Origin: Bacillus sanguinis
GTDB taxonomy: Bacteria > Bacillota > Bacilli > Bacillales > Bacillaceae_G
Assembly (NCBI RefSeq): GCF_018332475.1
Contig: NZ_BOQB01000149.1
Location: 1-33,392, forward strand
Length of the DNA stretch: 33,392 bases
Reading direction: 5' to 3'
Positions 33,344-33,392 of this stretch are shown here, in pieces; positions within the stretch are counted from its first letter, which is position 1, and the number at the start of each line of letters is the position of its first letter. The notes under the pieces are model-generated. The model had not been told where the DNA came from and ran no database searches. It saw nothing but the letters and a program-made list of their open reading frames with translations. The position numbers were made by a program, and so were the translations under genes.

Positions 33344-33392
33344 AAAAACAACATAAAACAATATCATTATAAAATTGTTTTATGTTGTTTTT
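33344..33392. terminator. 19-bp perfect inverted repeat at right edge
   Basis: AAAAACAACATAAAACAAT and its exact reverse complement flank an 11-base loop and run to the last base of the window. The A-run and T-run at the stem ends suit a bidirectional terminator, probably of the gene beyond the right edge. The stem may continue outside the window. Confidence 0.65.

Noticed and set aside
33320-33392. Plus-strand frame MNPEEFYDKNN... open to the right edge, with a weak GAGG upstream
   Set aside because: It runs through a perfect 19-bp inverted repeat that looks like a terminator, has a poor SD spacing, and is too short to judge.

Overview
The window is chromosomal DNA of a low-GC Gram-positive bacterium, almost certainly a member of the Bacillus cereus group. 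Gene order and protein sequences follow the Bacillus core block citZ-icd-mdh / phoP-phoR-polA-mutM-ytaF-coaE-gapB-speD-nrdR-dnaB-dnaI-ytxC-thrS-infC-rpmI-rplT-ysdC, read on the minus strand from the right edge to the left. The organism call is inference from synteny and sequence; no database was consulted.

Layout. (1) 1-4978 is accessory. It has a structured element at the left edge that may be a transposon end, an HD-domain hydrolase, a tandem pair of CPBP (CAAX-protease-like) membrane proteins, a converging ECF sigma/anti-sigma (DUF4179) pair, a small four-helix membrane protein and a decayed paralogue of that protein. (2) 4963-8328 is an efflux module: a DHA2-type MFS pump with a long N-terminal extension, a very short HlyD/EmrA-like adaptor, and a divergent TetR regulator with two inverted-repeat operators. 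(3) 8371-10017 holds an M42 aminopeptidase and an all-alpha dUTPase. (4) 10446-14265 holds infC-rpmI-rplT behind an L20-type attenuator leader and thrS behind a T-box leader. (5) 14246-18399 holds ytxC and the replication-restart/initiation genes dnaI, dnaB and nrdR. (6) 18634-25433 holds speD (with a structured leader), gapB (with CcpN-type operators), coaE, ytaF, mutM and polA. (7) 25478-28283 holds phoPR, plus a PhoP-box promoter and terminator between phoR and polA that look like a small phosphate-responsive transcription unit. (8) 28355-29354 holds an unrecognised 78-residue protein, an unannotated 43-residue membrane peptide and a MaoC-like hot-dog protein. (9) 29525-33392 holds the TCA-cycle genes mdh, icd and citZ.

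Several starts were moved downstream to the codon that the Shine-Dalgarno (SD) sequence serves. These include ATT for infC and TTG for nrdR, polA and icd. The second CPBP gene appears to have lost its ATG: the aligned codon is ATA, preceded by ATT.

The most interesting signals are not core genes. They are the four-hexamer Pho box driving a candidate ~165-nt RNA between phoR and polA, the speD leader whose C-run can pair with the speD SD, the ytaF leader that can bury the start codon, the tandem CPBP duplication that carried along the tail of the neighbouring anti-sigma gene, and a MaoC-like protein with Tyr in place of the catalytic His. Most remaining intergenic sequence is explained by terminators and promoters.
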